From assembly GCA_963728895.1 (NCBI GenBank), contig CAVSLM010000011.1, positions 62,001 through 126,000 on the forward strand: 64,000 nucleotides of DNA, read 5' to 3'. The first letter of the stretch is position 1, and every line of letters starts with the position of its first letter. Source of the DNA: CAVSLM01 sp963728895. GTDB taxonomy: Bacteria > Pseudomonadota > Gammaproteobacteria > JBBQDK01. Shown here one piece after another: positions 1 to 9,017 of this stretch. The position numbers and the translations under genes were made by a program. Under the pieces are notes generated by a model that did not search any database, had not been told where the DNA came from, and worked only from the letters and a program-made list of their open reading frames with translations.

Positions 1-21
1 GACCAGGTCGGCGAGGCGCAT
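1..21 (-). CDS. possible 5' end of a gene running off the window
   Basis: An ATG on the minus strand at 21 opens a frame (MRLADLV) that leaves the window at base 1. Only seven codons are visible, so no family can be named. It lies downstream of the nucleoside transporter on the same strand, so the two could be co-transcribed. No clear Shine-Dalgarno is visible. Confidence 0.25.
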
Positions 22-144
22 GGGAAGAAGTGTCTGCGGGCATGGGTGCAGGTGGTGAGGGGCTACAGGAAGTCTAGGATACCGGGATGCTGGCGCAGGT
101 CCCGCGGCGGGTTCCGACCCGTCGCGCCGCCGGCAGCGAAGTTC

Positions 145-1413
145 CTATGGCACGCTCGCCTGCGGCATGGTGAGCAGGCCGACGACGGCGCCCGTGAGGA
201 GCGTGGAGAGCGTTCCCGCCACCAGGGACTTCATGCCCAGCGCGACGATCTCCGAACGTCGTTCCGGGACCATGGTGCCGAGGCCGCCGATCAGGATGCC
301 CAGGCTGCCGAGATTGGCGAACCCGCACAGGGCATAGGTGACGATCAGCCGGGTTCGCGGGCTCAGCGCCTCGGCCGGGAGCGCGGCGAGATCGGTGTAG
401 GCGAGGAGCTCGTTGAGCACGGTCTTGGTGCCCATCAGGCTGCCGGCGACGGAAGCTTCCGACCACGGCACGCCGATCAGCCACATCACCGGGGACATGG
501 CCAGGCCCAGCAGGCGCTGCAGCGTCACGGGCGCACCGGCGAGCGGCGGCAGGAGGCCGAGCGCCAGGTTCACGAGGCTCACCAGGGCCACCAGCACGAT
601 CAACATGGCGGTGACGTTGAGCAGCAGTTCCACGCCCTGCAGCGTGCCGCGGGTTACGGCGTCCATGCTGCCGGTTGCCTGCTGCGCGTCGGTCAGCGTG
701 GCATTGGTGCCCGCGTCGCGCGACGGCACCATGAGCGCGGAGATCAACAGCGCCGCCGGGACGCTGATCAACGAGGCGGTGAGGATCTGGCCCAGCGCAT
801 CGGGCAGCACCGGGGTGAGCAGCGTGGCATAGAGCACCAGCACGGTGCCGGCGATGGTTGCCATTCCGCAGGTCATCAGCGCAAACAGCTCGCTGCGGCT
901 CATGGCACCCAGATAGGGCCGTACCAGCAGCGGGGCTTCCACCATCCCGATGAACGCGTTGGCAGCGGCCCCGATGCCGAGCGCCCCGCCGATGCCCATG
1001 GTGCGCTGCAGGACGCCCGACAGCACCGCGACCAGCACGGGCAGTATGCGCCAGTGGAACAGCAGCGCCGAGACCGCGCTGACCACCAGGATCACCGGCA
1101 GCGCCTGGAACGCCAGCACGAAGCTCGATCCCGCGCCGGTCGGCTCGTAGGGCAAGGCGCCACCGCCGAGATACCCGAAGACCATGGACGTGCCGCTGCG
1201 GGTTGCTTCCTGGATGCCGTTGAGCGCGGCATTGAGCGCGATGAATACGCCGCGGAACACTGCGAGCTTCAGCAGCGCAGCGGCCAGGGCCAGCTGCAGG
1301 GCCATCCCGGCAAGCACCGTTCGCCAGCGCACGGCATCGCGCTCCTCGCTCGCCAGCCAGGCGATCAGCGGAAGCACGACCAGTCCCAGGGCGCTCTGCA
1401 CGATCAAGGTCAT
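145..1413 (-). CDS. NupC-type concentrative nucleoside transporter
   Basis: A 422-residue polytopic inner-membrane protein of the concentrative nucleoside transporter family (Nucleos_tra2/NupC), which imports nucleosides with H+ or Na+. Hydrophobic segments run from the N-terminus (LGLVVLPLIAWLAS) to the C-terminus. The family gate-like region is visible: TSMVFGYLGGG near residue 70, then a Ser/Ala-rich AFQALPVILVVSAVSALLFH segment. Later stretches such as ANAFIGMVEAPLLVRPYLG and GFANLGSLGILIGGLG are typical of the substrate-binding re-entrant loops. The ATG at 1413 is preferred over an in-frame start 63 nt upstream because the extra N-terminus is Pro/Arg-rich and not membrane-like. Length fits the family. 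Ion and substrate preference cannot be read. Confidence 0.9.
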   Translation of the reverse strand: MTLIVQSALGLVVLPLIAWLASEERDAVRWRTVLAGMALQLALAAALLKLAVFRGVFIALNAALNGIQEATRSGTSMVFGYLGGGALPYEPTGAGSSFVLAFQALPVILVVSAVSALLFHWRILPVLVAVLSGVLQRTMGIGGALGIGAAANAFIGMVEAPLLVRPYLGAMSRSELFALMTCGMATIAGTVLVLYATLLTPVLPDALGQILTASLISVPAALLISALMVPSRDAGTNATLTDAQQATGSMDAVTRGTLQGVELLLNVTAMLIVLVALVSLVNLALGLLPPLAGAPVTLQRLLGLAMSPVMWLIGVPWSEASVAGSLMGTKTVLNELLAYTDLAALPAEALSPRTRLIVTYALCGFANLGSLGILIGGLGTMVPERRSEIVALGMKSLVAGTLSTLLTGAVVGLLTMPQASVP

Positions 1414-1643
1414 GATTGATCCAGGGAAACATGCCGGGCCGCGATGGCGCGGCGGGTCCGGTGCGCATGTTACCACCCGGCATGCGTCCCCGCTGTCGTC
1501 GGACGGAGACGGCCGAGCTGGCGTCGCGATCGCCCTGCGGCCGTCGCCTTTTTACCCGGCTGGTGCTATATGTTGTTGTCCCGTCCGGGCGGGCGACGAT
1601 CGCCTTTCCGAACTCCGATCCAGACACCTCCAAAGTTCGTGAC

Positions 1644-4256
1644 ATGACCAAGGTGAATCTGCTGATCGCCGTTGCGATCGCTGCGATTACCATCGGCTTT
1701 TGGGCGTACCTCAACCGCCCGGAACAGGAGCCGGCGTGGCCGGCGCGCATCCAGGGCTTCTCGTTCTCGCCCATGCGCGCGGACCAGAGCCCTATCGAGG
1801 GGCGACTGCCGAGCGAGGAGCAGATCGATGCCGATCTCGCCCTGCTGGAAGGCAAGACCCATGCGGTGCGCACCTACACCATGGAAGGCACTCTGGCCGA
1901 GGTGCCGGTGCTGGCGCGCCGCCATCACATCAACGTGGCGCTCGGGGCGTGGGTGTACGCTGATCCCGATAAGACGGAGGAGGAGATCCAGAAGCTCATC
2001 CGCGTCGCGCGCGCCAACCGCAATGTGGTGCGGGTGATCGTCGGCAACGAGGTCATCCTGCGCAACGACATTCCCATCGAGCAGATGTATCACTATCTCG
2101 ACCGGGTGCGCGGTGCGGTGACGGTGCCGGTAAGTACCGCCGAGCCCTGGCACGTATGGCTCAAATACCCGGAGCTGACGCGCCACGTGGATTACATCGC
2201 CGTGCACATGCTGCCGTACTGGGAGGGCATCCCGCTCGACGATGCCGTCGACTATGTGGTCAACCGCATCAACGATCTGAAGGCGGCCTTCCCGGGCAAG
2301 CCCATCGTGATCGGCGAGGTGGGCTGGCCGAGCAACGGGCGGACCCGGCAGGGTGCGGTCGCCTCCGATGCCAATGAAGCCACGTTCCTGCGGCGCTTCC
2401 TCGCCCGTGCCGAGCAGCAGGATTACACCTACTACGTCATGGAAGCCTTCGATCAGCCCTGGAAGCGCGTGGCCGAAGGCGCGGTTGGCGCGTACTGGGG
2501 CGTCTACGACGTGGAGCGCCGGCCCAAGTTCCCGTTCTCCGACCCCATCGTCGAGGTGCCCGAGTGGCGCGCGCTGGCCGTGGTTTCGGTACTGGTCGCG
2601 GCGGTGATCTTTTCGCTGCTGCTGATCGACAGCCGCATGCTGAAGGGACGCGGGCGCGGTTTTCTCGCCGTGGTGGCATTCGCCTCCATCACCACGGCCG
2701 TGTGGATCGTCTACGACTACGTCCAGCAGTACCTCACCTTCCGTGCCATCGTGGTCGGCATCCTGCTGGTGGTCGGGATGATCGGCGTGCTCGTGGTACT
2801 GCTCACCGAGGCCCACGAATGGGCCGAAGCGCTGTGGGTCACCGGCCGGCGGCGCGAGGTGCGCATTCCGACGACCGCATCGGACCATACGCCCATGGTG
2901 TCGGTACACGTGCCGACCTACAACGAGCCGCCGGAGATGGTCATCGAGACCTTGAATGCCCTGGCGGCGCTCGATTATCCGAATTTCGAAGTGCTGGTGA
3001 TCGACAACAACACCACCGACCCGGAAGTGTGGCGGCCGGTGGAGGCGCATTGCGGGCAGCTCGGGCCGCGCTTCCGCTTCTTCCATGTCGACCCCCTCGC
3101 GGGCTTCAAGGCCGGTGCCCTCAACTACGTCCTGCAACGCACTGCGCCCGAGGCCGAAGTGGTGGCGGTGATCGACAGCGACTACACCGTGCATCCCGGC
3201 TGGCTGCGCGATCTGGTGCCACAGTTCTCTAATCCCAAGATCGCCATCGTGCAGGCCCCGCAGGACTATCGCGACGGCGCGTCCAATGCCTTCAAGGCCA
3301 TGTGCTACTCGGAGTACCGCGGCTTCTTCTGCATCGGCATGGTGACCCGCAACGAGCGCAACGCCATCATCCAGCACGGCACCATGACCATGGTGCGGCG
3401 CGACGTGCTGGAGGAGGTGGGCGGCTGGGCGGAGTGGTGCATCACCGAGGATACCGAGCTCGGGCTGCGGATCTTCGAGCGCGGCTACGAGGCCACCTAC
3501 ATTGCCCACAGCTACGGCCAGGGCCTGATGCCCGACACCTTCACCGATTTCAAGAAACAGCGCTTCCGCTGGGCCTATGGTGCCATCCAGATCATGCGCC
3601 GGCACCTCGGTGCGCTGTTCGGGCGCTCGGGCGAGCTCAGCGCCGGACAGCGCTATCACTTCGTCGCCGGCTGGCTGCCATGGCTGGCGGACGGCGTGAA
3701 CCTGATGTTCAACCTGGCTGCGCTGGGCTGGTCGGTGGGCATGATCGTCGCGCCGACGGTGGTGGACCCGCCGCTGGTGGTGTTCTCCATCCTGCCGCTG
3801 GCGCTGTTCGGCTTCAAGCTCGGCAAGCTGATCTACCTGTACCGCGCCGGCGTGGAGGCGACGGTGGCGCAGACCATCGCCGCGGCGATGGCCGGTCTCG
3901 CGCTTTCGCACACCATCGCCATGGCCACGCTGACCGGGTTCGCTACCCGTGACAAGCCGTTCTTCCGCACGCCCAAGCGCGCGCACACCCAGGCGATGCT
4001 GGCGGCCGTCACGGCCGCGCGGCCCGAGGTACTGATGATGATCGCGCTGTGGCTGGGTGCCGGCGGCGTGGCGCTGCGGCAGGGTACTGAGACCCTGGAC
4101 CTGTTGCTCTGGATCACCGTGCTGCTGATGCAGTCGGTGCCGTATCTCGCGGCACTCATCGTATCGCTGGTGAGCGCGCTGCCGCAGCTGCCTGCCGGGA
4201 TGTTCGGCCACATGGGGCCGTTGGAGCGGCCCGCCGAGCCCACCGCGCAGGGCTGA
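1644..4256 (+). CDS. fused GH17 glucanosyl domain and GT2 beta-glucan synthase-like glycosyltransferase
   Basis: An 870-residue membrane protein with two enzymes in one chain. Residues 5-22 are a membrane anchor. Residues about 35-300 form a glycoside hydrolase family 17 domain, with candidate acid/base Glu136 in VIVGNEV and nucleophile Glu225 in IGEVGWPS. Three membrane helices follow (about 311-390). A family 2 glycosyltransferase domain (about 415-650) shows DSD at 511-513, TEDTELG at 601-607 and QRFRW at 639-643, the signature of processive inner-membrane polysaccharide synthases. More helices close the protein. GH17 acts on beta-1,3-glucans, so a role in making and remodelling a beta-glucan (compare NdvB-type proteins) is inferred. 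ATG 1644 is chosen because it directly precedes the anchor; an in-frame upstream extension lacks such features. Confidence 0.88.
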   Translation: MTKVNLLIAVAIAAITIGFWAYLNRPEQEPAWPARIQGFSFSPMRADQSPIEGRLPSEEQIDADLALLEGKTHAVRTYTMEGTLAEVPVLARRHHINVALGAWVYADPDKTEEEIQKLIRVARANRNVVRVIVGNEVILRNDIPIEQMYHYLDRVRGAVTVPVSTAEPWHVWLKYPELTRHVDYIAVHMLPYWEGIPLDDAVDYVVNRINDLKAAFPGKPIVIGEVGWPSNGRTRQGAVASDANEATFLRRFLARAEQQDYTYYVMEAFDQPWKRVAEGAVGAYWGVYDVERRPKFPFSDPIVEVPEWRALAVVSVLVAAVIFSLLLIDSRMLKGRGRGFLAVVAFASITTAVWIVYDYVQQYLTFRAIVVGILLVVGMIGVLVVLLTEAHEWAEALWVTGRRREVRIPTTASDHTPMVSVHVPTYNEPPEMVIETLNALAALDYPNFEVLVIDNNTTDPEVWRPVEAHCGQLGPRFRFFHVDPLAGFKAGALNYVLQRTAPEAEVVAVIDSDYTVHPGWLRDLVPQFSNPKIAIVQAPQDYRDGASNAFKAMCYSEYRGFFCIGMVTRNERNAIIQHGTMTMVRRDVLEEVGGWAEWCITEDTELGLRIFERGYEATYIAHSYGQGLMPDTFTDFKKQRFRWAYGAIQIMRRHLGALFGRSGELSAGQRYHFVAGWLPWLADGVNLMFNLAALGWSVGMIVAPTVVDPPLVVFSILPLALFGFKLGKLIYLYRAGVEATVAQTIAAAMAGLALSHTIAMATLTGFATRDKPFFRTPKRAHTQAMLAAVTAARPEVLMMIALWLGAGGVALRQGTETLDLLLWITVLLMQSVPYLAALIVSLVSALPQLPAGMFGHMGPLERPAEPTAQG

Positions 4257-4328
4257 CGGCTTGAGTGAAGACAAGGCCACGGCGAGCGGACAGCGGCACG
4301 CCCGTGAGCGGCGCTGTGGTCCATCGCA

Positions 4329-4712
4329 TCATGCGGGCGTCGCGAGTCTTTGCAGGCACGCAATGTGCGCAACCCTGGTTCGCGCAACCCCGAGGAAGGC
4401 GGCGAGGTTTTCGGTGTCCGCCAGCAGCCAGGCTTCCATCGCGCGTACGGCTACACGAAAGCAGAGCCGCGACGCCGGTGCGGGGACCCAGTTGGCGCGC
4501 AACGGCGGAGCACAGTCGGCTTCGTGGTCGAGCTCCACGAGCACGATCCACGGCGCGTGTTGGGCAGCATTGTTGTAGCCGGCCACGCGTTCTTGCAAGT
4601 GCCGCTTCCCGGATTTTCCGTAGACTGTGCCGGGCTGGGCGCCGACATGGGTGATGAGCCTGCGCACAACCGCTTCGTCCGTAACACCTTCGACAGCCGC
4701 CGAGATGATCAC
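4329..4712 (-). pseudogene. DUF4276-like (TOPRIM/OLD-type) protein with internal deletion
   Basis: The first ~108 residues look like an intact N-terminal half of a DUF4276-type protein: the acidic start (SAAVEGVTDEAVVRRL), YGKSGKRHL, then VLVELDHEADCAPPL and VAVRAMEAWLLAD. The chain then jumps from VARTRVA to HIACLQRLATPA, which resembles the extreme C-terminus of the family. The total of 127 residues is well below the ~200 expected, so an in-frame internal deletion is inferred. It lies 14 nt downstream of the AAA ATPase remnant, its usual partner type. The pair is probably a dead ATPase/nuclease module, of the kind found in abortive-infection systems. Confidence 0.6.
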
Positions 4713-4725
4713 GAACGTGTCTGCG

Positions 4726-5056
4726 TCACGCGTCTCCGAACAGGGGTAATTGGCCCGCCTGCTCGGGCTTCGTCCTGGGTATCACGATGTCGGCCAGGGA
4801 CAACCTGCCTTGCAGCAGCGCAGCTATGTCCCTCGTCGCGGAGCAGATCCGGCGAGTGTGTGCTGAGAAAGACCTGCCGGCCGGTACGCCGCTGGATGCG
4901 TGCGAGCATCTGCGGCAGTGCGCGGAATACATCAAGAAAATTGGATTTTCCCGAGGCGTTCGGGCCGACCAGGAATACGCGGTCCTGGATATCCACTTGG
5001 ACCTGGGCAAAGTTCTTCCAATTATGCAGGCGCAAACCACGGAACTTGATGCTCAT
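4726..5056 (-). pseudogene. AAA ATPase (AAA_15/AAA_21, SMC-like) remnant
   Basis: From the ATG at 5056 the frame reads a start typical of overcoming-lysogenization-type ATPases (MSIKFRGLRLHNWKNF), then a Walker A motif, FLVGPNASGKSNFLDV. It then passes straight to QVFLSTHSPDLLRDEG, normally found about 250 residues later at the D-loop/H-loop end. The signature and Walker B regions are missing. A frameshift near 4830-4834 follows: the family-like tail IAALLQGRLSLADIVIP continues in the next frame and ends at 4726. About 110 codons remain of an expected 350-400. The gene cannot make a working ATPase. It sits directly upstream of the truncated DUF4276-like gene. Confidence 0.65.
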
Positions 5057-5072
5057 CCACCATTCTCGATGT

Positions 5073-5732
<660 letters not shown>

Positions 5733-5764
5733 GACGGTTCTCCCTCTCCGGAGGTCGGAGGCGC

Positions 5765-6499
5765 TCAGCGGCGCAGCAGGTACTCGATGGTGGAGACGAC
5801 GCGCACCGTCTTGCGGATCTGCTTTTGCTCCTGCAACTGGGGCGCATCATCCTGTGCCAGGATCTGGAACAGCCCCTGGTTGGCGCGTCGGATCCCGCCC
5901 AGCGTGCTGCCGGCGTCGGCGGCAAACTGCGCCGCTGCGGCACGCGCGTTGCGCGTGGCTTCGGCGATCATCTGCGGCTTGAGCTCCGTGAGCCTGGTGA
6001 AAAGATAGGTCGGTCCCGAGCCGGTCGGACTGCCCTCGCTACTCAGCACCACCCCCGCATCCACCAGGGCGCCGACCTTCTGGCTCGCCTTCGCGATGCG
6101 ATCCACATTCGCCGAACGTACCAGCAGCGTCTGGGCCACGATGAAGCGGCTCTCCACCGGTCCGCTGTGATAGGCCTGTGCAAGCAGGTCGGTGACTTCC
6201 AGGTTCTGCAGCTCGATCTCCCCGGGGGCGACGCCCGCGTCCTTGAGGAAGCGCGTGACCACGCCGGCATCCCTGCTGATTTTGGTCTGTGCCGCGGAGA
6301 GATCGTTCCCGGTGGCGACGAAGCGCAACAGCCACAGCGCGAGATCCGCCTGCACCGCGCGCTCGGCGATGCCCTTCACCGTCACGTAGCGATCGCCGGT
6401 GCGCGCATCGACGAAGCCGCTGCCGATGAACCAGCCCGCCGCAGCCAGTCCGGCGGCGATCAGCAGTGCGGAGATCAGGCGTGTGATTCCCTCGTTCAT
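5765..6499 (-). CDS. SIMPL domain-containing exported protein
   Basis: A 244-residue protein with one N-terminal hydrophobic segment (ISALLIAAGLAAAGWFIG), so it is likely anchored in the inner membrane or exported. The rest matches the SIMPL (DUF541) fold: RYVTVKGIAERAVQADLA at its start, a central LQNLEVTDLL block, and TRNARAAAAQFAADAG near the end, followed by a C-terminal VSTIEYLL strand. Members occur in the periplasm of many Gram-negatives; their molecular role is not settled. The start lies 3 nt after the end of the DUF488 gene. Confidence 0.85.
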   Translation of the reverse strand: MNEGITRLISALLIAAGLAAAGWFIGSGFVDARTGDRYVTVKGIAERAVQADLALWLLRFVATGNDLSAAQTKISRDAGVVTRFLKDAGVAPGEIELQNLEVTDLLAQAYHSGPVESRFIVAQTLLVRSANVDRIAKASQKVGALVDAGVVLSSEGSPTGSGPTYLFTRLTELKPQMIAEATRNARAAAAQFAADAGSTLGGIRRANQGLFQILAQDDAPQLQEQKQIRKTVRVVSTIEYLLRR

Positions 6500-6502
6500 G
6501 AC

Positions 6503-7066
6503 CTATAGATCGAGCGTGCCACTCACCTGGCGATCGTAGACCAGGTGTGCCGACTCGCGCCGTGCCGCGGGGCTCAGCCGATGCTCGCGCGACTCGTCCG
6601 GTGCGATGAGGTGCAGCACCCGTGCGCCCTGCAGCGTGAGGTAATCCGACAGCAGCAGCCGATGGCAGTGCTCCGGCAGGCGTTCCGCGCACAGCACGGC
6701 AAGCGATGCGCGTGCGGCGAGCTGCAGCAGCTGCGCCGCGGCGCGCTGGAAATCTCCGGTGTCCATGTGATCGGCGTAGCCGCGCAGGCCATTCTCGGGC
6801 AACGCGTGGTGCGGCGAGTCTGGCCGTGGCACCCGCAGGCCGCCGAGATGACGCCCGGCCCAGTGGTAGGTCATTGCGGCGCCCTCGATGCCGGCGCGCA
6901 GCTGCTCGCCGCGGTGCTGCGGATTGTGGCGCGAATAGGGTTGTGCCCGCACATCGACCAGCACCCGAACCCCCGCCGCCTGCAGCAGGCCGATCAGCTG
7001 CTCCAGTGAGCGGTTGCCATGGCCTGCGGTGTAGAGCACTGTACCGGACATCGGTCGTTGCGCCAT
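6503..7066 (-). CDS. DUF488 family protein
   Basis: A small cytoplasmic protein of the DUF488 family. The core is visible: TVLYTAGHGNRSLEQLIGLL, VLVDVRAQPYSRHNPQH, RHLGGLR, and LLCAERLPEHCHR-type C-terminal block with conserved Cys and His (AVLCAERLPEHCHRLLL). The function is unknown; related proteins occur near nucleic-acid and iron-related genes. Start may be ATG 7066 (MAQRPMSG) or ATG 7051 (MSGTVLY); neither has a strong ribosome site, so the choice is uncertain. It heads the run leading to SIMPL and msrA. Confidence 0.85.
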   Translation of the reverse strand: MAQRPMSGTVLYTAGHGNRSLEQLIGLLQAAGVRVLVDVRAQPYSRHNPQHRGEQLRAGIEGAAMTYHWAGRHLGGLRVPRPDSPHHALPENGLRGYADHMDTGDFQRAAAQLLQLAARASLAVLCAERLPEHCHRLLLSDYLTLQGARVLHLIAPDESREHRLSPAARRESAHLVYDRQVSGTLDL

Positions 7067-7177
7067 GCGAGCGAAGCACCCGATTCTACGCGCGCGGAAA
7101 GCCCGCGGTCCAACGCAGGGTGCTCGTCTATCATTAATGAGTGTTGGCCGGCGGACACCGCGGCCGGGGGTTCTGCG

Positions 7178-7585
7178 ATGAGCTGGGTACAAAGAAGCGC
7201 GGCGCTGGTGCTGTTCGGCGCGGCGGTGGCCGTTCTGCCGCGGCTGACGGACTGGACGTCGCGAACATTGCGTCAGGGCCTCGAGACCCCGATGACCGCG
7301 CTGCAGTACCGCGCCGGTGGCGGGGAGGTCGCGCCGCCTGTGCCTGCGGCCGGGCAGTCCACGACGGCAGAATTCGCGAGCGCCTGGGCCGACGGCGATG
7401 TGCCGGAATCCGCCGGCGCCTATACCTGGCTCGACGACGAGTGGTACCACCGGCAGTACTGGCGTGCAGGTATCTACGGAAGCGAAGGCGGCGACGAGCT
7501 GAGTCCGGCCGATTTCGCCGCCGCATTTCACGCCGCCGTGTCGCCTGACCGGTTCGGCGGAGCAGGGTCCGGCGCTATTCCTTGA
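7178..7585 (+). CDS. hypothetical protein with N-terminal membrane segment
   Basis: A 135-residue protein I do not recognise. The ATG at 7178 is followed by a hydrophobic stretch (ALVLFGAAVAVLP) that could be a signal anchor. The rest is hydrophilic and rich in Ala, Gly and acidic residues, with an aromatic patch TWLDDEWYHRQYWRAG. Codon use looks genuine. Its last 11 bases overlap the 3' end of the convergent hydrolase gene. No function is proposed. Confidence 0.55.
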   Translation: MSWVQRSAALVLFGAAVAVLPRLTDWTSRTLRQGLETPMTALQYRAGGGEVAPPVPAAGQSTTAEFASAWADGDVPESAGAYTWLDDEWYHRQYWRAGIYGSEGGDELSPADFAAAFHAAVSPDRFGGAGSGAIP

Positions 7586-8321
7586 GATTTCCGGGCTGGT
7601 GTGCGAGGCACTCCGTGAAGTGGGTCGCGATCCAGGCGGCGACCGTGGCAACGATCTCTTCCAGCACCGATTCCGCGCTGCGTCCCATTGACCTGGGCAC
7701 GGCAAAACCGTGATCGGCGCCCTCGATGACCTGCAGCGTGACCGGCGCGTCGAGCGCCGCGAGCAGCGGTCTGAGCAGTGTCAGATTGCACAGCGGATCG
7801 CGCGTGCCCTGTACGAACAGCATGGGCACCCGGATGTCCCTCAAGTGCTCGGTACGCCGATGCTCCGGGCGCTTCGCCGGATGCAGGGGATAGCCCAGGA
7901 ATACCAGTGCATCGCACGCGGCCCCGGCGGCGACCACCTGTGAGGCGATGCGCCCGCCCATGCTCTTGCCGCCGAGCACCAGACGCCGTGGCGCATGGCG
8001 CGCGTCGCCGCGCACCGCGTCGAGCGCCGCGCGCCACGTGGCTTCCAGTACCGGTGCGCGGTCCGGCGCCCGCCGCCCCTGCTCCGCATAGGGGAAGTTG
8101 AACTTCACGGTCATGAGCCCCGACCGGGCCAGTCGGCGGTGCACCTGGCTGAGGAAGGGATGTTGCATGTCGCTGCCGGCGCCATGGGCCAGCACCAGCG
8201 CGCAGCCGGTCGCGCCCTCATAGCCCTGCGGCAGCAGCCACACCGACGAAACTGCCGGCCGGTCCGGTACCGCGAGCCGGCGGTGCAAGGTGCGCAGCCG
8301 CTGCGGGCGCCGCAGCGCCAC
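7575..8321 (-). CDS. alpha/beta hydrolase, KANL3/Tex30-like
   Basis: A cytoplasmic alpha/beta hydrolase of the KANL3/Tex30 type. It shows ALVLAHGAGSDMQHPF after strand 3, FNFPYAEQGRRAPD, the nucleophile elbow LGGKSMGGRIAS, the Asp region FVQGTRDPLC and the catalytic His in IEGADHGFAVP. The substrate is unknown. The start is uncertain: GTG 8321 is used here, but the frame stays open to an ATG at 8408, and the extra residues are low-complexity and unlike the family. Confidence 0.8.
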   Translation of the reverse strand: MALRRPQRLRTLHRRLAVPDRPAVSSVWLLPQGYEGATGCALVLAHGAGSDMQHPFLSQVHRRLARSGLMTVKFNFPYAEQGRRAPDRAPVLEATWRAALDAVRGDARHAPRRLVLGGKSMGGRIASQVVAAGAACDALVFLGYPLHPAKRPEHRRTEHLRDIRVPMLFVQGTRDPLCNLTLLRPLLAALDAPVTLQVIEGADHGFAVPRSMGRSAESVLEEIVATVAAWIATHFTECLAHQPGNLKE

Positions 8322-8328
8322 ATTGCGC

Positions 8329-8433
8329 TCAGCGCCCACGCCCCCTCCGGCGGTGGCCGGTGTGCGGGTCGTATTGCGGGCGCTGCACGTGCCGGTCCTC
8401 GCGGACATCCGACAAGAGCTTCATCACCTCCAT
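8329..8433 (-). CDS. possible 34-residue small protein
   Basis: A short frame just upstream of the hydrolase reads MEVMKLLSDVRED and then a basic, His-rich tail (RPQYDPHTGHRRRGRGR). An AG-rich stretch (agaggcg) lies about 9 nt before the ATG. It would be co-oriented between sixA and the hydrolase gene. No similarity is recognised, and at this length chance is a real possibility. Confidence 0.3.
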   Translation of the reverse strand: MEVMKLLSDVREDRHVQRPQYDPHTGHRRRGRGR

Positions 8434-8446
8434 CTGCGCACGCCTC

Positions 8447-8926
8447 TCAGAGGCCCTCACGCTCCGGCAGCAGTCCGGGTCTGAGCATCCAGGCGACGCG
8501 CCACACGTGCGCGGCGTCGCGCTCCAGGCACAGCACGCTCCCCGGGCGAAACGCCACCGGCTCGCGGGTATCGTCGCCGGCCAGGAGCCATCCGGCGAGC
8601 CGTGCCAGGAACGGCAAGTGCCCGACGATCAGCGTGTCCTCCATCCAGCTCGCGACCTGCTCGGCGAAAGGGGTCACGGGGTCCTCGGGCAGCAGACCGG
8701 CGACAGCCTCGGGCTCGCCCGTCGGCATCACCTGCGGAGCGAGAAGGGCGGCGGTCTGCGCCGCGCGGGTCTTGGGACTGTGCGCCAGGCGATGCGTGCG
8801 CACGCCCGCTTCGTGGAGCGTCATCGCCAGGGACGCGACTTCCTGGCGCCCCGTGTCGCTCAACGGGCGCTCCGGATCGATCTCCCGCGCGACCGCGGGG
8901 CCATGCTGCACCAGATACAGGATCAT
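8447..8926 (-). CDS. sixA: SixA-type histidine phosphatase
   Basis: A 159-residue phosphatase of the histidine phosphatase superfamily, SixA branch. In Escherichia coli SixA removes phosphate from phospho-histidine domains such as that of ArcB or of the nitrogen PTS. The N-terminus MILYLVQHGPA carries the active-site His-Gly (QHG instead of RHG, common in SixA-like proteins), followed by PLSDTGRQEV, LAHSPKTRAAQTA and the second catalytic His in TLIVGHLPFLARL. Full-length for the family. ATG 8926 lies directly before the first strand. Confidence 0.9.
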   Translation of the reverse strand: MILYLVQHGPAVAREIDPERPLSDTGRQEVASLAMTLHEAGVRTHRLAHSPKTRAAQTAALLAPQVMPTGEPEAVAGLLPEDPVTPFAEQVASWMEDTLIVGHLPFLARLAGWLLAGDDTREPVAFRPGSVLCLERDAAHVWRVAWMLRPGLLPEREGL

Positions 8927-9017
8927 GTGTCCGTGCTCCTTGGTGCTGGTAGGTTGGGTCAGCCTGGTTCCGAAACTCCAGCTTTGCGGGGCCCGTGCAT
9001 CACGCGAGAAGCATAGG

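Noticed and set aside
1566..4280. Very long open frame on the minus strand opposite the GH17-GT2 gene
   Set aside because: It mirrors the real gene, is His/Arg/Gln-rich and has no domain; high GC content keeps such antisense frames open.
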